A stretch of DNA of 64,000 nucleotides. Origin: Alphaproteobacteria bacterium. Lineage in GTDB: Bacteria; Myxococcota_A; UBA796; GCA-2862545. The DNA lies in contig JACKET010000016.1 of NCBI GenBank assembly GCA_020632875.1, positions 1-64,000 on the forward strand, written 5' to 3'. The notes beneath the pieces were generated by a model. The model saw only the letters and a list, made by a program, of their open reading frames with translations. It had not been told where the DNA came from and ran no database searches. Positions 28,155 through 37,567 of this stretch are shown in pieces (the stretch's first letter is position 1; each line of letters starts with the position of its first letter). Position numbers and translations under genes: made by a program.

Positions 28155-31100
28155 ATGGGGCAGATCCGGGTCGGAGACTTCGCGCTCGAGCGGGTGATCG
28201 GAAAGGGCGGGATGGGCCGGGTGTGGTCCGGACGCCACTCCGTTCTCGGCACGCCCGTGGCCGTGAAGATCCTCTTCCCGACCCAGGACGAGCGGCCCCG
28301 CGACGCCCTGCGCAACGAGATCCGCGCGATGGCGCGGCTCGATCACCCGGGCATCGCGTGGATCTACGACTACGGCGAGGTCTCCGAGGCCGAGGCTGCG
28401 GCGTCGGGTGGCTCGCTCATCCCGCACAGCCCGTGGATCGCGATGGAGCTCGCGTCCGGTGGCAGTCTCGTGTCGATTCCGCGGCTGATGGGCTGGGCGG
28501 AGCTGCGGCCGTTCCTCCACAAGCTGCTCGACGCGCTGGCCCACGCCCATGCCCACGACCTCATCCACCGTGACCTGAAGCCCGCGAACATCCTGATCTG
28601 CTCGGCCGAAGACCAGCGTCCCGGCATCAAGCTCACCGACTTCGGCATCGCGCAGGCCCTCGACGAGGTGGCGCAGGCGCACCGCATCGTCGTCGGCACG
28701 CCGCAGTACATGGCGCCAGAGCAGGTCGTCGGCGCATTCCGCCGCGCCGGTCCATGGACCGACCTGTACGCGTTCGGCTGCGTCGCCTGGCTGCTGGCCA
28801 CGGGGAGGCGCGTGTTCGAGGGGATGAAGGGCCCCGAGCTCGCGAAGGCCCAGCTCACCCAGGAGCCCGGCGACTTCCGGCCGCTCGTGAACGTGCCCGA
28901 AGGCTTCGAGGGCTGGCTCAGGCAGCTCCTCCAGAAGCACCCGGCCGACCGCTTCCGGTGCGCGGCCGACGCGGCCTGGGCGCTGGCGAAGCTGCCCGAC
29001 GCGCCGGAGGAACAGTCGCTCCCCCTCGACATCCCGGGGCTCTCGACCATGTCCGAGCTCTCGGACATGAACGAGTACGGCCCCGAGGACTACGACACCG
29101 AGATCGCCGACGTCACCGAAGAGGCCGTCGTGACGGAGCGGGTGCTGGCCCGCCACGCGCCCATCGTCGCCGACATGCCGCCGACCTGGCGTCGCGCGAT
29201 GCCCGACCGCACGCCGCGACGCGTGGGCACCGCGCTGTTCGGGCTCCGCGCCATCCCGGTCGTGGGGCGCACCGAGATCCGCGATGCCCTGTGGGCCGGG
29301 CTCGCCGAGGTCCGCCGCAAGGGCCGGATGAAGGTGATGCTGGTCCGCGGGATGTCCGGTGTGGGGAAGAGCCGGATCGCGGAGTGGATGGTGCAGCGCA
29401 GCCGCGAGGTCGGCGCCGCCGAGGTCATCCGGGCGCACTTCAAGGAGGGCGCGTCCACGGGCGAAGCGCTGCGCGCGGGCTTCCGGCGGGCGTTCCACAT
29501 CACGGGCTTCGAGGAGGACCTCGCCGAGAAGCTCGTCCGCCGCACGCTTCGCGACCTGGGCGCCGAAGACCCGGCTCTGCTCGCGGGCGCGTACGAGGTG
29601 CTGAAGCCCGACAGCATGATGGACAGCGACAGTCGCTACGTCCTCATGAACATGCTGCTGGCGCTGTTCTGCAGGCAGCGCGCGCACGTCGTGTGGCTCG
29701 ACGACCTGCAGTGGGGGCTCGACGGCATCCGGTGGATCGCGTCGCTCCAGGCGACCCAGTCGCGGCGCCCGCTGCCCGTCCTCGTGCTCGGCACGGTCCA
29801 GGAGGAGGGGCTGGCCGAGCGTCCCGCCCTCGCGGCCGAGCTCGACGCGCTCGAGACCACCACGCTCGAGCTCGGGCCGCTCCCGGCGCCGCACCAGTCC
29901 GAGCTCGTCGAGACGATGCTCGGTCTAGAGCCCCGCCTCGCGGCGCGAGTGGTCGAGCGGACCCAGGGCAACCCGCTGTTCGCGGTCCAGCTCGTGGGCG
30001 ACTGGGTCGAGCGGGGCGCGCTGGAGCAGGGCGAGCACGGGCTCCAGCTCCGCACGGTGGGCGGCGAGCTGCCGTCCTCCATCGAAGACCTGTTGAACGC
30101 GCGAATCGAGAAGCTGCTGTTCGGGCTGCCGTCGTTCGCGAGCGACATGCTCGAAGCCGCCGCCGTGATCGGGCCGGACGTGGACTTCATCGAGTGGCAG
30201 CTCGCCTGCGACGACCCCGAGGGGGCGGTGCGACGCTCCGGGGCATTCGCGTTCGACCGGCAGCGGGCCGAGGTCCGGCGGAAGCTCGAGGAGCGGCTGA
30301 TCTCCGCGCGGCTCGCCGAAGAGACCGACGAGGGCTTCCGGTTCAGCCACGCGATGATCGTCGAGGCGCTGCGGGAGCGCGCCCGGCGCGAGGGTCGGCA
30401 CGCCATGCTGAACGCGGCGGCCGCCGAGATGTTGCTGGCGCGGGAGGGGGACCCGTCCGTCGCGGAGCGGCTCGGGCGGCACCTGCTCGAGGCCGGCCGT
30501 CCCGAAGAGGCCGTCGAGCCGCTGCTGCAGGGCGTGAAGCTGCGGCGCAACCGCCTCGGGAACCAGGCGGCCCTCGCGCTGGTCGAGGTGGGCCTCCGCG
30601 CCGCGCGCTACCTCCCCGAGCGCGATCCACGGCGGTGGAAGCTCCAGATCGAGCACGTCCAGATCCTCACCAACCTCGGCGAGTACGAAGCGGCCCTCGA
30701 TCTCCTCGATCAGCTCGACCCGCAGCTCGGCGAAGAGCCCGTGCTGGCCGCGATGTCCCGCGTGGTGCGCGCCCAGATCGCCCGCGACCAGGGCGAGGTC
30801 TCGGCGTGCGAGCGCGCCGCCCTCGAAGCCGCCGCGCTGCTCGGCACCGACGGATCTCCCGAGCTGCTCGGCCAGGCCTGGTGGATGGCGACGCTCGCGG
30901 CGGTCGACACGGGCCGGCAGTCGCTGGTCCGTGAGCGCGCCGAGCTCTGCCAGTCGGCCCTGATGCGCTCGGGCGACGACCACGGGCGCGCCGAGGCGCA
31001 CCGCATGATGAGCTACCTCCACACCGAAGAGGACGACCACGCCGGCGCCGTCCACCACGCGCGCGAGGCGCTGGAGCTGTACCGCGGCATCGGCTCGGTG

Positions 31101-31565
31101 AGCGGCCAGGCCCGCACGCTCCTCGCGCTCGGCAATGCGCTGCGGTCACTCGGCGATCTCGACGAGGCCGAAGGAGTGCTGAACGAGTCGCTGGACCGGT
31201 TCGAGGCGTGGTCCACGAACGCCGCGTACAAGGCGCGGGTCGCGCTGGCGTTCGTGAAGGCCGAGAAGGGCGAGCACGCCGCGGCGTACGCGGTGGTCGG
31301 TCCGATCGTGCGCGATCCGGACGTGCGCACCGAGCGATTCGCGCTGTCCAAGGCGTGGGTGGTGATGGTCGAGGCGTGCGCGGGGCTCGCGCTGTGGGCC
31401 GAGTACGACCACGCGCTGGCGGAGGCCGGCAAGCAGCTGAAGTCGCGCCAGCGCAAGGTGACCGATGACGCCGACAGCCTCGACCGGGCCGCCGATCTGG
31501 CGAACCGGCACGGGTTCACGGCGCGGGCGCAGCGCGCGCGGGAGCTCGCGAAGCAGCAGCGCTGA
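28155..31565 (+). CDS. Serine/threonine kinase fused to an ATPase (AAA/STAND-like) and TPR domain
   Basis: A 1136-aa cytoplasmic signalling protein. Residues 8-290 form a Hanks-type kinase: glycine loop VIGKGGMGRVW, Lys in VAVKILF, catalytic HRDLKPANIL near 137, DFGIAQA, and APEQVVGAF (activation segment). Near residue 400 there is a second nucleotide site, VRGMSGVGKSRIAEW, with Walker B-like VVWLDDLQWG near 515, as in MalT/AAA-16 ATPases. From about 780 to the end, helical TPR-like repeats (YEAALDLLDQLDP, GNALRSLGDLDEAEG). This architecture is common in Myxococcota. No transmembrane segment is visible. All kinase residues look intact. Target and stimulus are unknown. Confidence 0.9.
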   Translation: MGQIRVGDFALERVIGKGGMGRVWSGRHSVLGTPVAVKILFPTQDERPRDALRNEIRAMARLDHPGIAWIYDYGEVSEAEAAASGGSLIPHSPWIAMELASGGSLVSIPRLMGWAELRPFLHKLLDALAHAHAHDLIHRDLKPANILICSAEDQRPGIKLTDFGIAQALDEVAQAHRIVVGTPQYMAPEQVVGAFRRAGPWTDLYAFGCVAWLLATGRRVFEGMKGPELAKAQLTQEPGDFRPLVNVPEGFEGWLRQLLQKHPADRFRCAADAAWALAKLPDAPEEQSLPLDIPGLSTMSELSDMNEYGPEDYDTEIADVTEEAVVTERVLARHAPIVADMPPTWRRAMPDRTPRRVGTALFGLRAIPVVGRTEIRDALWAGLAEVRRKGRMKVMLVRGMSGVGKSRIAEWMVQRSREVGAAEVIRAHFKEGASTGEALRAGFRRAFHITGFEEDLAEKLVRRTLRDLGAEDPALLAGAYEVLKPDSMMDSDSRYVLMNMLLALFCRQRAHVVWLDDLQWGLDGIRWIASLQATQSRRPLPVLVLGTVQEEGLAERPALAAELDALETTTLELGPLPAPHQSELVETMLGLEPRLAARVVERTQGNPLFAVQLVGDWVERGALEQGEHGLQLRTVGGELPSSIEDLLNARIEKLLFGLPSFASDMLEAAAVIGPDVDFIEWQLACDDPEGAVRRSGAFAFDRQRAEVRRKLEERLISARLAEETDEGFRFSHAMIVEALRERARREGRHAMLNAAAAEMLLAREGDPSVAERLGRHLLEAGRPEEAVEPLLQGVKLRRNRLGNQAALALVEVGLRAARYLPERDPRRWKLQIEHVQILTNLGEYEAALDLLDQLDPQLGEEPVLAAMSRVVRAQIARDQGEVSACERAALEAAALLGTDGSPELLGQAWWMATLAAVDTGRQSLVRERAELCQSALMRSGDDHGRAEAHRMMSYLHTEEDDHAGAVHHAREALELYRGIGSVSGQARTLLALGNALRSLGDLDEAEGVLNESLDRFEAWSTNAAYKARVALAFVKAEKGEHAAAYAVVGPIVRDPDVRTERFALSKAWVVMVEACAGLALWAEYDHALAEAGKQLKSRQRKVTDDADSLDRAADLANRHGFTARAQRARELAKQQR

Positions 31566-31583
31566 GCCGGAGCCGGCTCCCAG

Positions 31584-32927
31584 CTACTGGCGCTCGGCGA
31601 CCCACTTGTCGACGAAGCGCGTCCAGAACGTCGCGTTCTTGAACTCCTCGGACAGCAGCAGCTCGCGCTGGAGCGGGAGCGTCGTGTGGATGCCTTCGAC
31701 GATGAACTCGTCGATCGCGCCGATCAGGCGGCGGATCGCGTGGTCGCGGTCGCGGCCCTTCACGATGAGCTTCGCGGTGAGCGAGTCGTAGAAGGGCTGC
31801 ACCATCGCCTGCTCGTGGATGGCGCTGTCGACGCGGACGCCGGGGCCGCCGGGCTCGTGGTAGCCGGTGACCAGGCCGGGCGAGGGGAGGAAGGACCGCG
31901 GATGCTCGGCGTTCACGCGGACTTCGATGGCGTGACCGGTGGTCTTCACGTCATCCTGGGTGATCGAGAACCCGCGCCCCGCGGCGAGCTCCATCTGGAG
32001 CTGGATGAGGTCGATGCCGGTGACCTCTTCGGAGACCGGGTGCTCGACCTGGATGCGCGGGTTGACCTCGAGGAAGAAGAACTCTTCGCCTTCGACGAGG
32101 AACTCGACCGTGCCGACCGTCTGGTAGTGGACGTTGCGGACGAGGTCGGCCGCGGCCTCCTGGATGCGGTGGCGCAGGCTGTCGGAGAGGCCGGGTGCGG
32201 GCGCTTCTTCGATGATCTTCTGGTGACGGCGCTGCATCGAGCAGTCGCGCGTGCCCACGTGGATGCCACCGCCCTTGCCGTCGCCGGCGACCTGGACCTC
32301 GACGTGGCGGGGCGTGCGCAGGAAGCGCTCGATGAAGACCTCGCTGTTGCCGAACGCCGCGAGGGACTCGGTCTGCGTGACCTTGAACACGCGCTCGAGC
32401 GTCTCGCGGTCTTCGACGACGCGCATGCCCTTGCCACCGCCGCCGTACGCGGCCTTGAGGATGACGGGGTAGCCCGCGGTCTCGGCCGCCGCGATGGCGT
32501 CTTCGATGGTGGTGACCGCGCCGCCCGAGCCCTGGAGCATCGGCAGGCCGGCCTTCGCAGCGGCGGCCTTGGCGGAGAGCTTGTCGCCGAACATCCGCAG
32601 GTGCTCGACCGACGGACCGATGAACGTCTTGCCCATCGCGCGCACGGCGCTGGCGAACTGGGCGTTTTCGGCGAGGAATCCGTAGCCCGGGTGCACGGCG
32701 TCGGCGCCGGTGATCTCGGCGGCGGCGAGGATGCTGGGCTGGTGGAGGTAGGACTGGGTGGCGGACGGCGGGCCGATGCAGACGGCTTCGTCGGCGAAGC
32801 GCACGTGGACGGCGTTGGCGTCGGCGGTGCTGTAGACGGCGACCGTGGGGATGCCGATCTCGCGGCACGCACGGATGATGCGAAGCGCGATCTCGTTGCG
32901 GTTCGCGATGAGGACCTTCTCGAACAC
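31584..32927 (-). CDS. accC: Acetyl-CoA carboxylase, biotin carboxylase subunit
   Basis: ATP-grasp enzyme that carboxylates the biotin on AccB, the first half-reaction of acetyl-CoA carboxylase in fatty-acid synthesis. It is 447 aa, the usual length. It starts VFEKVLIANRNEIALRIIRA at a GTG two bases after the accB stop. The ATP-binding glycine loop GGGGKGMRVV, the EVNPRIQVEHPVSE active-site segment and the RIQEAAADLVR helix are all present. It is convergent with the kinase gene with 18 bases between stops. Confidence 0.96.
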   Translation of the reverse strand: MFEKVLIANRNEIALRIIRACREIGIPTVAVYSTADANAVHVRFADEAVCIGPPSATQSYLHQPSILAAAEITGADAVHPGYGFLAENAQFASAVRAMGKTFIGPSVEHLRMFGDKLSAKAAAAKAGLPMLQGSGGAVTTIEDAIAAAETAGYPVILKAAYGGGGKGMRVVEDRETLERVFKVTQTESLAAFGNSEVFIERFLRTPRHVEVQVAGDGKGGGIHVGTRDCSMQRRHQKIIEEAPAPGLSDSLRHRIQEAAADLVRNVHYQTVGTVEFLVEGEEFFFLEVNPRIQVEHPVSEEVTGIDLIQLQMELAAGRGFSITQDDVKTTGHAIEVRVNAEHPRSFLPSPGLVTGYHEPGGPGVRVDSAIHEQAMVQPFYDSLTAKLIVKGRDRDHAIRRLIGAIDEFIVEGIHTTLPLQRELLLSEEFKNATFWTRFVDKWVAERQ

Positions 32928-32929
32928 GA

Positions 32930-33412
<483 letters not shown>

Positions 33413-33461
33413 GACGACTCCGTTCGGGGGGCACCGCTCATACCGCGCGGCACCAGACATT

Positions 33462-33899
33462 TCATCCCCCGATGTTCGCGACCAGCCCCCTGAGCCCGAG
33501 GAGGTAGCTGTCCCCGCCGAATCCGACGACGGTGCCCCGCGCGATGTCGGCGAGCAGGCTGTGGTGGCGGAAGGCCTCCCGCGCGTGGACGTTCGACAGG
33601 TGGACCTCGACGAACGGCAGACCGGTCGCGAGGAACGCGTCGCGCAGCCCGATGGACGTGTGCGTGTAGCTGGCGGCGTTCACGACGGCCCCGGCGAGCC
33701 CCTCGTCGCAGGCGCGATGGACCCGCTCGATGAGCGCGCCCTCGTGAGCGGACTGGAAGTGCTCGAGGGTGACGCCGAGCTCGGCCGCGAGGGCGTCGAG
33801 CGATGCCGTGACCGAAGCGAGCGTGGCGTGGCCGTAGAGCGCGGGCTCGCGCGCGCCCAGTCGGTCGAGGTTGGGCCCGTTGAGGACCAGGACCCTCAT
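33462..33899 (-). CDS. aroQ: Type II 3-dehydroquinate dehydratase
   Basis: Third step of the shikimate pathway: dehydration of 3-dehydroquinate to 3-dehydroshikimate. The 145-aa protein starts MRVLVLNGPNLDRLGAREPA and includes the catalytic Tyr (PALYGHATL), VVNAASYTHTSIGLRDA, and the His in VEVHLSNVHAREAFRHHS. The ATG overlaps the stop of the TPR gene as ATGA. aroQ beside accB-accC is a conserved arrangement in many bacteria. The AroKB fusion that makes its substrate is encoded about 2 kb upstream. Confidence 0.96.
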   Translation of the reverse strand: MRVLVLNGPNLDRLGAREPALYGHATLASVTASLDALAAELGVTLEHFQSAHEGALIERVHRACDEGLAGAVVNAASYTHTSIGLRDAFLATGLPFVEVHLSNVHAREAFRHHSLLADIARGTVVGFGGDSYLLGLRGLVANIGG

Positions 33900-34762
33900 C
33901 GCTTGAGCAGCGTGCGGCGCTTGCGGCGCTTGCGCGGGCGCCCCGCGAGGTTCGGCGACGTGGGCATCTCGTCTTCTTCGACGTCGCCGAGGTGCACGCG
34001 GCGCTCGGCCTCGCGGGCGCTGGCGACGAACTCGGCGAGCCCGCTCGGCTGGTCGGACCGCGGCGGCGCGGGCTTCACGGAGGCCGACGTGATGGCGGGC
34101 ATCGGCATCGTGAGGTCGGGCGGGACGAGGTTCGGGTCGATGAGCTCTTCGGAGAGGTCGTGGGTGAGCTCGTCGTCGTGGATCTCGGCGGAGTCGAGCT
34201 GCAGCAGGCGCGCGCGGATCGCGATGTCGCCGGGGTGGCGGAACAGGATGCGGCGGTAGATGCGCGTGGCGCGGTCGATCCGGCCCATGGCGGCGTACTG
34301 TTCTGCCCGGCGGACGGTGAGGAACGGGTCGGCTGCGGACAGGTCGCCTTCGGGCGGGGGCGCGTCGAGTCGCTCTTTCGCGGCCTGGAGCACCACGTCG
34401 CCCGGGTCGGACGCGAGGTACGCATCGACGAAGTCGCGCGCCTCTTCGGCACGCCCGGCGCGCTCGAGCGCGAGGACGTGGACCCGGCGCATCTCTTCGC
34501 CGCCCTGGTGCTTGGTGCCGGAGCGCGTCCACGCCCGGAGCGACGCGGAGAAATCGCCGATCTCGAGCGCTGCACGCGCGAGGAGGGCCCAGCCGTCGGG
34601 CTCGTCGGAGTGCGCTTCGAGCCCGCGGCGGAGCACGTCTTCGGCCTCTTCCCACGCGGCGCGGCGCACGAGCTCTTCGCCCACCTGGAGGAAGACCTCG
34701 TCGGTCGGGTCGTCGGAGAGCAGCTCGCGTAGGAGGTCGAGCTCGGGGTCGGTGAGGGGCAA
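33896..34762 (-). CDS. TPR-containing hypothetical protein
   Basis: A 288-aa soluble protein. It begins PLTDPELDLLRELLSDDPTD and has at least three TPR-like helical hairpins (WEEAEDVLRRGLEAH, PDGWALLARAALEIGD, GRIDRATRIYRRIL). A Pro/Ala-rich section follows, and the C-terminus is very basic (RPRKRRKRRTLLKR). The basic tail may bind nucleic acid or membrane; this is inference. The start is TTG with no strong ribosome binding site. It is first in a likely operon with aroQ, accB and accC, overlapping aroQ by 4 bases. Confidence 0.75.
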   Translation of the reverse strand: MPLTDPELDLLRELLSDDPTDEVFLQVGEELVRRAAWEEAEDVLRRGLEAHSDEPDGWALLARAALEIGDFSASLRAWTRSGTKHQGGEEMRRVHVLALERAGRAEEARDFVDAYLASDPGDVVLQAAKERLDAPPPEGDLSAADPFLTVRRAEQYAAMGRIDRATRIYRRILFRHPGDIAIRARLLQLDSAEIHDDELTHDLSEELIDPNLVPPDLTMPMPAITSASVKPAPPRSDQPSGLAEFVASAREAERRVHLGDVEEDEMPTSPNLAGRPRKRRKRRTLLKR

Positions 34763-34888
34763 GGGGAGGCCTCTGCGGGAGGCCCCGAGCGTACCAGAGG
34801 CCCCGACAGCGTCGCAAGGAGCGCTCCCGGCGCGGGGACGGAACGAATGCCGGTTCGAGCGCCATCGCTCTGGAGCTCCGAACGGTGT

Positions 34889-35424
34889 CCATCACGCAGA
34901 TGACGCAGAAGGACACGGATGACGCGGAAGGGGCACGACGCATCCGTTCGTGCGCTCCTCGGTGTCGGAAGGGATCGAGCTTCGAGCGTCCCGAGGCATC
35001 ACGCAGATGACGCAGAAGAACGCAGATGACGCAGAAAGGAGGCCGCCCCGGGTCGAGCGGCTTCGCGTCCCCGCAGCGCCGAGTGGGCCTTCTTGCGGAT
35101 CGGATTCGAGACTCACCAGAGCAGGCCGGCGTTTCGGCTGCTCCGGTGAGCGGACTGCCAACGGCCGCCCCGTCCACCTCGGAGTTTCGGGTAGAGGCAC
35201 GAAACGCGCGCCTGCTCTGGTGAATCCCGATTCCGGTCCGCGCGGAGGCCCTCTCTGTCGACCCGAACACCGAAACGTCCCTCAGACACCCGTACGCCGC
35301 GCGTGGACCTCGGCGTCCTTGGAGGTGCAATCCCACGACAGAGACCCGGGGACGCGAGGACGTTCGACCCGCGACGCCCTCGTTTCTGCGTCATCTGCGT
35401 CCTTCTGCGTCATCTGCGTGAGGC
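34889..35424. repeat. Dispersed inverted-repeat element, copy B
   Basis: The core element runs 34996-35424, with arms 34996-35075 and 35346-35424 that are imperfect inverted repeats of the CGCAGATGACGCAGAAGGA type found in copies A and C. A further arm-like motif (34889-34930) lies just outside, so this copy looks nested or rearranged. Inside, the block with CACCAGAGCAGGCCGGCGTTT occurs in both orientations (about 35113-35135 and 35189-35222), creating an inner inverted repeat. No coding capacity is credible in the 724 bases between the TPR gene and the next gene. Confidence 0.72.
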
Positions 35425-35486
35425 AGATCCCGCTCGCCCACCCAATCGGACGACGGGAGCCCGAACAAGCCACGAGAGGAGAAGCG

Positions 35487-35978
35487 TCAGTTCTCTTCGA
35501 GGATCTCGACCTGCGCGGTCTCGTCGCCCATGCCGACTTCGAAGTAGAGCGGCTCGGCGGGCGGGAAGCTGTCGACCCACACGTACACGCGCGCGAGGCC
35601 GTCGGAGTCGGTCTGAGTGCGGGTGGTGGGGGAGGCCCAGCCGACGTAGCGGTCGCGCATCGCATCCCAGACGCACGCGGTGCAGTCGCTGTGGAGGACC
35701 TCGATGCTCTCGGACTCGACCAGCTCGATCTCGTCGGTGCTGGTGACCAGCTCGAGGTCGATCGCCTCGAGCGGCTCGCCCGTGGTGCCCTCGTAGACCA
35801 TCAGATCGACCGGGACCATCGCGCCGACGCCGTCGCCCGTGGCGTCGAACCCGTCATCCCAGTTGACCTCGACCCGATCCGGCACGAGGAGCTGCGCACC
35901 TTCGGGCGCCCCACCATCGTCGACGCACGCGACGAGCATCGCGGCTGCAGCGACGGGAAGGAGGGGGCGAAGGTTCAT
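35487..35978 (-). CDS. Hypothetical lipoprotein
   Basis: A 163-aa product with a lipoprotein signal (LLPVAAAAMLVACVDDGG; Cys18 would be lipidated). The mature part is acidic and beta-rich. A Cys pair (HSDCTACVWDAM) lies near residue 98. A segment DSDGLARVYVWVDS resembles an Ig-like (Big-1/invasin) domain, but no family is assigned. Its ATG overlaps the aroKB stop (ATGA), so it is translationally coupled to a biosynthetic gene with which it has no obvious functional link. Confidence 0.7.
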   Translation of the reverse strand: MNLRPLLPVAAAAMLVACVDDGGAPEGAQLLVPDRVEVNWDDGFDATGDGVGAMVPVDLMVYEGTTGEPLEAIDLELVTSTDEIELVESESIEVLHSDCTACVWDAMRDRYVGWASPTTRTQTDSDGLARVYVWVDSFPPAEPLYFEVGMGDETAQVEILEEN

Positions 35979-37501
35979 CGGGGCTCCGGGAGCAGCTGAT
36001 CGAGCTTCTCGAGGGGGAGCGGCACGATTGCGTGCCGGCCCGCGGCGACAGGCACGGGCAGATACAGGATATCGCGCGCGGCCTTCTTGTCCACCGCCAT
36101 CGCGTCGCGAATCGTCTCGGAATCGAGCCCGGGCGGCGGTTCGGCGGGCAGGCCGAGGGCCGCGGCGATGCGCGCCAGGCGCGCGGGGAACGCGGGTTCG
36201 CACAACCCCTGGGACGCGGCCCATCGCGCCTCCGCGACGAGGCCGATGGCCACCGCCTCGCCGTGGAGCAACACGCCATACGTCGCGGCGCGTTCGAGCG
36301 CGTGCCCCACGGTGTGCCCGGCGTTCAGCACGCGGCGGAGGCCCGTCTCGCGCTCGTCCTCCGCGACGACGCGCGCCTTGTCGCGCACCGCGAGGGCCAC
36401 GACGTGCTCGGTGGCCGCGCGGTCGCCCGCGGCGAGCAGGGGTGCGCCGGCCTCGAGGACGTCCAGCAGCACGGGGTCGAGCACCGCACCGGTCTTGAGG
36501 ACCTCGGCGAGGCCCGCGCGCCGCTCGCGCGGGTCGAGGGTGTCGAGCGTCTCGAGGCTCATCCAGACCGCGGAGGGCTGGTGGAACGCGCCCACGAGGT
36601 TCTTGCCGCGCAGGTGGTTCACGCCCGTCTTGCCGCCGACCGAGCTGTCGACCATCGCGAGCGTCGTGGTCGGCACCTGGACGAACGGAACGCCGCGGTT
36701 GACGGTCGCCGCGGCGAATCCCGCGAGATCGCCGACCACGCCGCCACCGAGCGCGACCACGGGGGTGTCGCGCCGTGTGCCCACCGCCACGAGCGCGTCG
36801 ACCACCCGCCTCCAGGTGTCGAGCGTCTTCGAGGCCTCGCCGGCCTCGAACGTACAGACCGGCCCCGCGACGTGCGCGTGCAGCGCGGGGAGCCACAGGG
36901 GCCCGACGGTGTCGTCGGTGACGATGCGCGCCTCGCCCGGCACGCGGTCGCGGAGGCCCTCGAACGTCTCGGCGATCACCACGTCGTACGCACGGTCGCC
37001 GAGCGCCACCCGCTCGATGCGCGGTCCCCGGCCGGCGAGGATGGCGTCGACCACCGCTTCGACCGCGGCCGTCGCGTCGACCCGCGTGCGCGCGGAGGTG
37101 TAGACGGGGAGGCGAACCGCGTAGCGCTCGGCAGCCTGCGCCCAGACGGGGCGGCCCTCGCCGGTGCCCACGCGGCGCCCGGCCTCGTCGAGGGGCACGT
37201 CGAGGAACACGGTCTCGAAGTGCCGCTCGACCCACAGCCGTCCCGCCGGATCCACGGTCGTGCCGCCCCCGAGCGCGAGGACGGTGCGCTCGGTCGGGAC
37301 CGATCTCAGCACGGCCTGCTCGGCCTCCCGGAAGGCCGCTTCGCCGCGGCGCGCGAAGAAGTCGGGGATCGGGCCGTGGAGCGCGGTGAAGCGCGCGTCG
37401 AGATCCTCGAAGTCCCACCCGAGACGGGCGGCGAGGGCGCGACCGACCGTGGTCTTGCCCGCCCCCATGAAGCCGCACAGCGCGATGGCGGAACGCGTCA
37501 T
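35975..37501 (-). CDS. aroKB: Bifunctional shikimate kinase / 3-dehydroquinate synthase fusion
   Basis: One 508-aa protein carries two shikimate-pathway enzymes. Residues 1-160 are shikimate kinase (AroK): Walker A GFMGAGKTTVG (10-20), the DLDARF metal/substrate motif, and LALGGGTTVDP. Residues about 165-508 are dehydroquinate synthase (AroB): GEASKTLDTWRRVV, GGGVVGDLAGF, PTTTLAMVDSSVGGKTGVN, and metal-binding His in LNAGHTVGHALE and LLHGEAVAIG. They catalyse non-consecutive steps (2 and 5). Such fusions are known in a few lineages. The start lies 6 bases after a TAGCAT box, so the mRNA may be leaderless. Confidence 0.94.
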   Translation of the reverse strand: MTRSAIALCGFMGAGKTTVGRALAARLGWDFEDLDARFTALHGPIPDFFARRGEAAFREAEQAVLRSVPTERTVLALGGGTTVDPAGRLWVERHFETVFLDVPLDEAGRRVGTGEGRPVWAQAAERYAVRLPVYTSARTRVDATAAVEAVVDAILAGRGPRIERVALGDRAYDVVIAETFEGLRDRVPGEARIVTDDTVGPLWLPALHAHVAGPVCTFEAGEASKTLDTWRRVVDALVAVGTRRDTPVVALGGGVVGDLAGFAAATVNRGVPFVQVPTTTLAMVDSSVGGKTGVNHLRGKNLVGAFHQPSAVWMSLETLDTLDPRERRAGLAEVLKTGAVLDPVLLDVLEAGAPLLAAGDRAATEHVVALAVRDKARVVAEDERETGLRRVLNAGHTVGHALERAATYGVLLHGEAVAIGLVAEARWAASQGLCEPAFPARLARIAAALGLPAEPPPGLDSETIRDAMAVDKKAARDILYLPVPVAAGRHAIVPLPLEKLDQLLPEPR

Positions 37502-37507
37502 GCATCC

Positions 37508-37513
37508 ATGCTA
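37508..37513 (-). promoter_or_regulatory. -10-like TAGCAT box before aroKB
   Basis: TAGCAT on the minus strand (37513-37508) is followed by six bases and then the aroKB ATG (37501). This puts the likely transcription start on the start codon. No Shine-Dalgarno lies in between. The palindrome GCTAGC at its core also offers TAGCTT on the plus strand, facing the YbjN-like gene at 37568. A -35 element is not evident on either strand. Confidence 0.4.
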
Positions 37514-37567
37514 GCTTCTCCGGCAACCGGCGGCGGCGGGGGCCACTGCCATGCGAACGGGGAAGTC

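Noticed and set aside
34840..34890. tRNA-like GGTTCGAGC sequence
   Set aside because: The T-loop-like bases are part of a local inverted repeat (CCGGTTCGAGC with GCTCCGAACGG). No acceptor stem, D-arm, anticodon arm or CCA end could be built around it.
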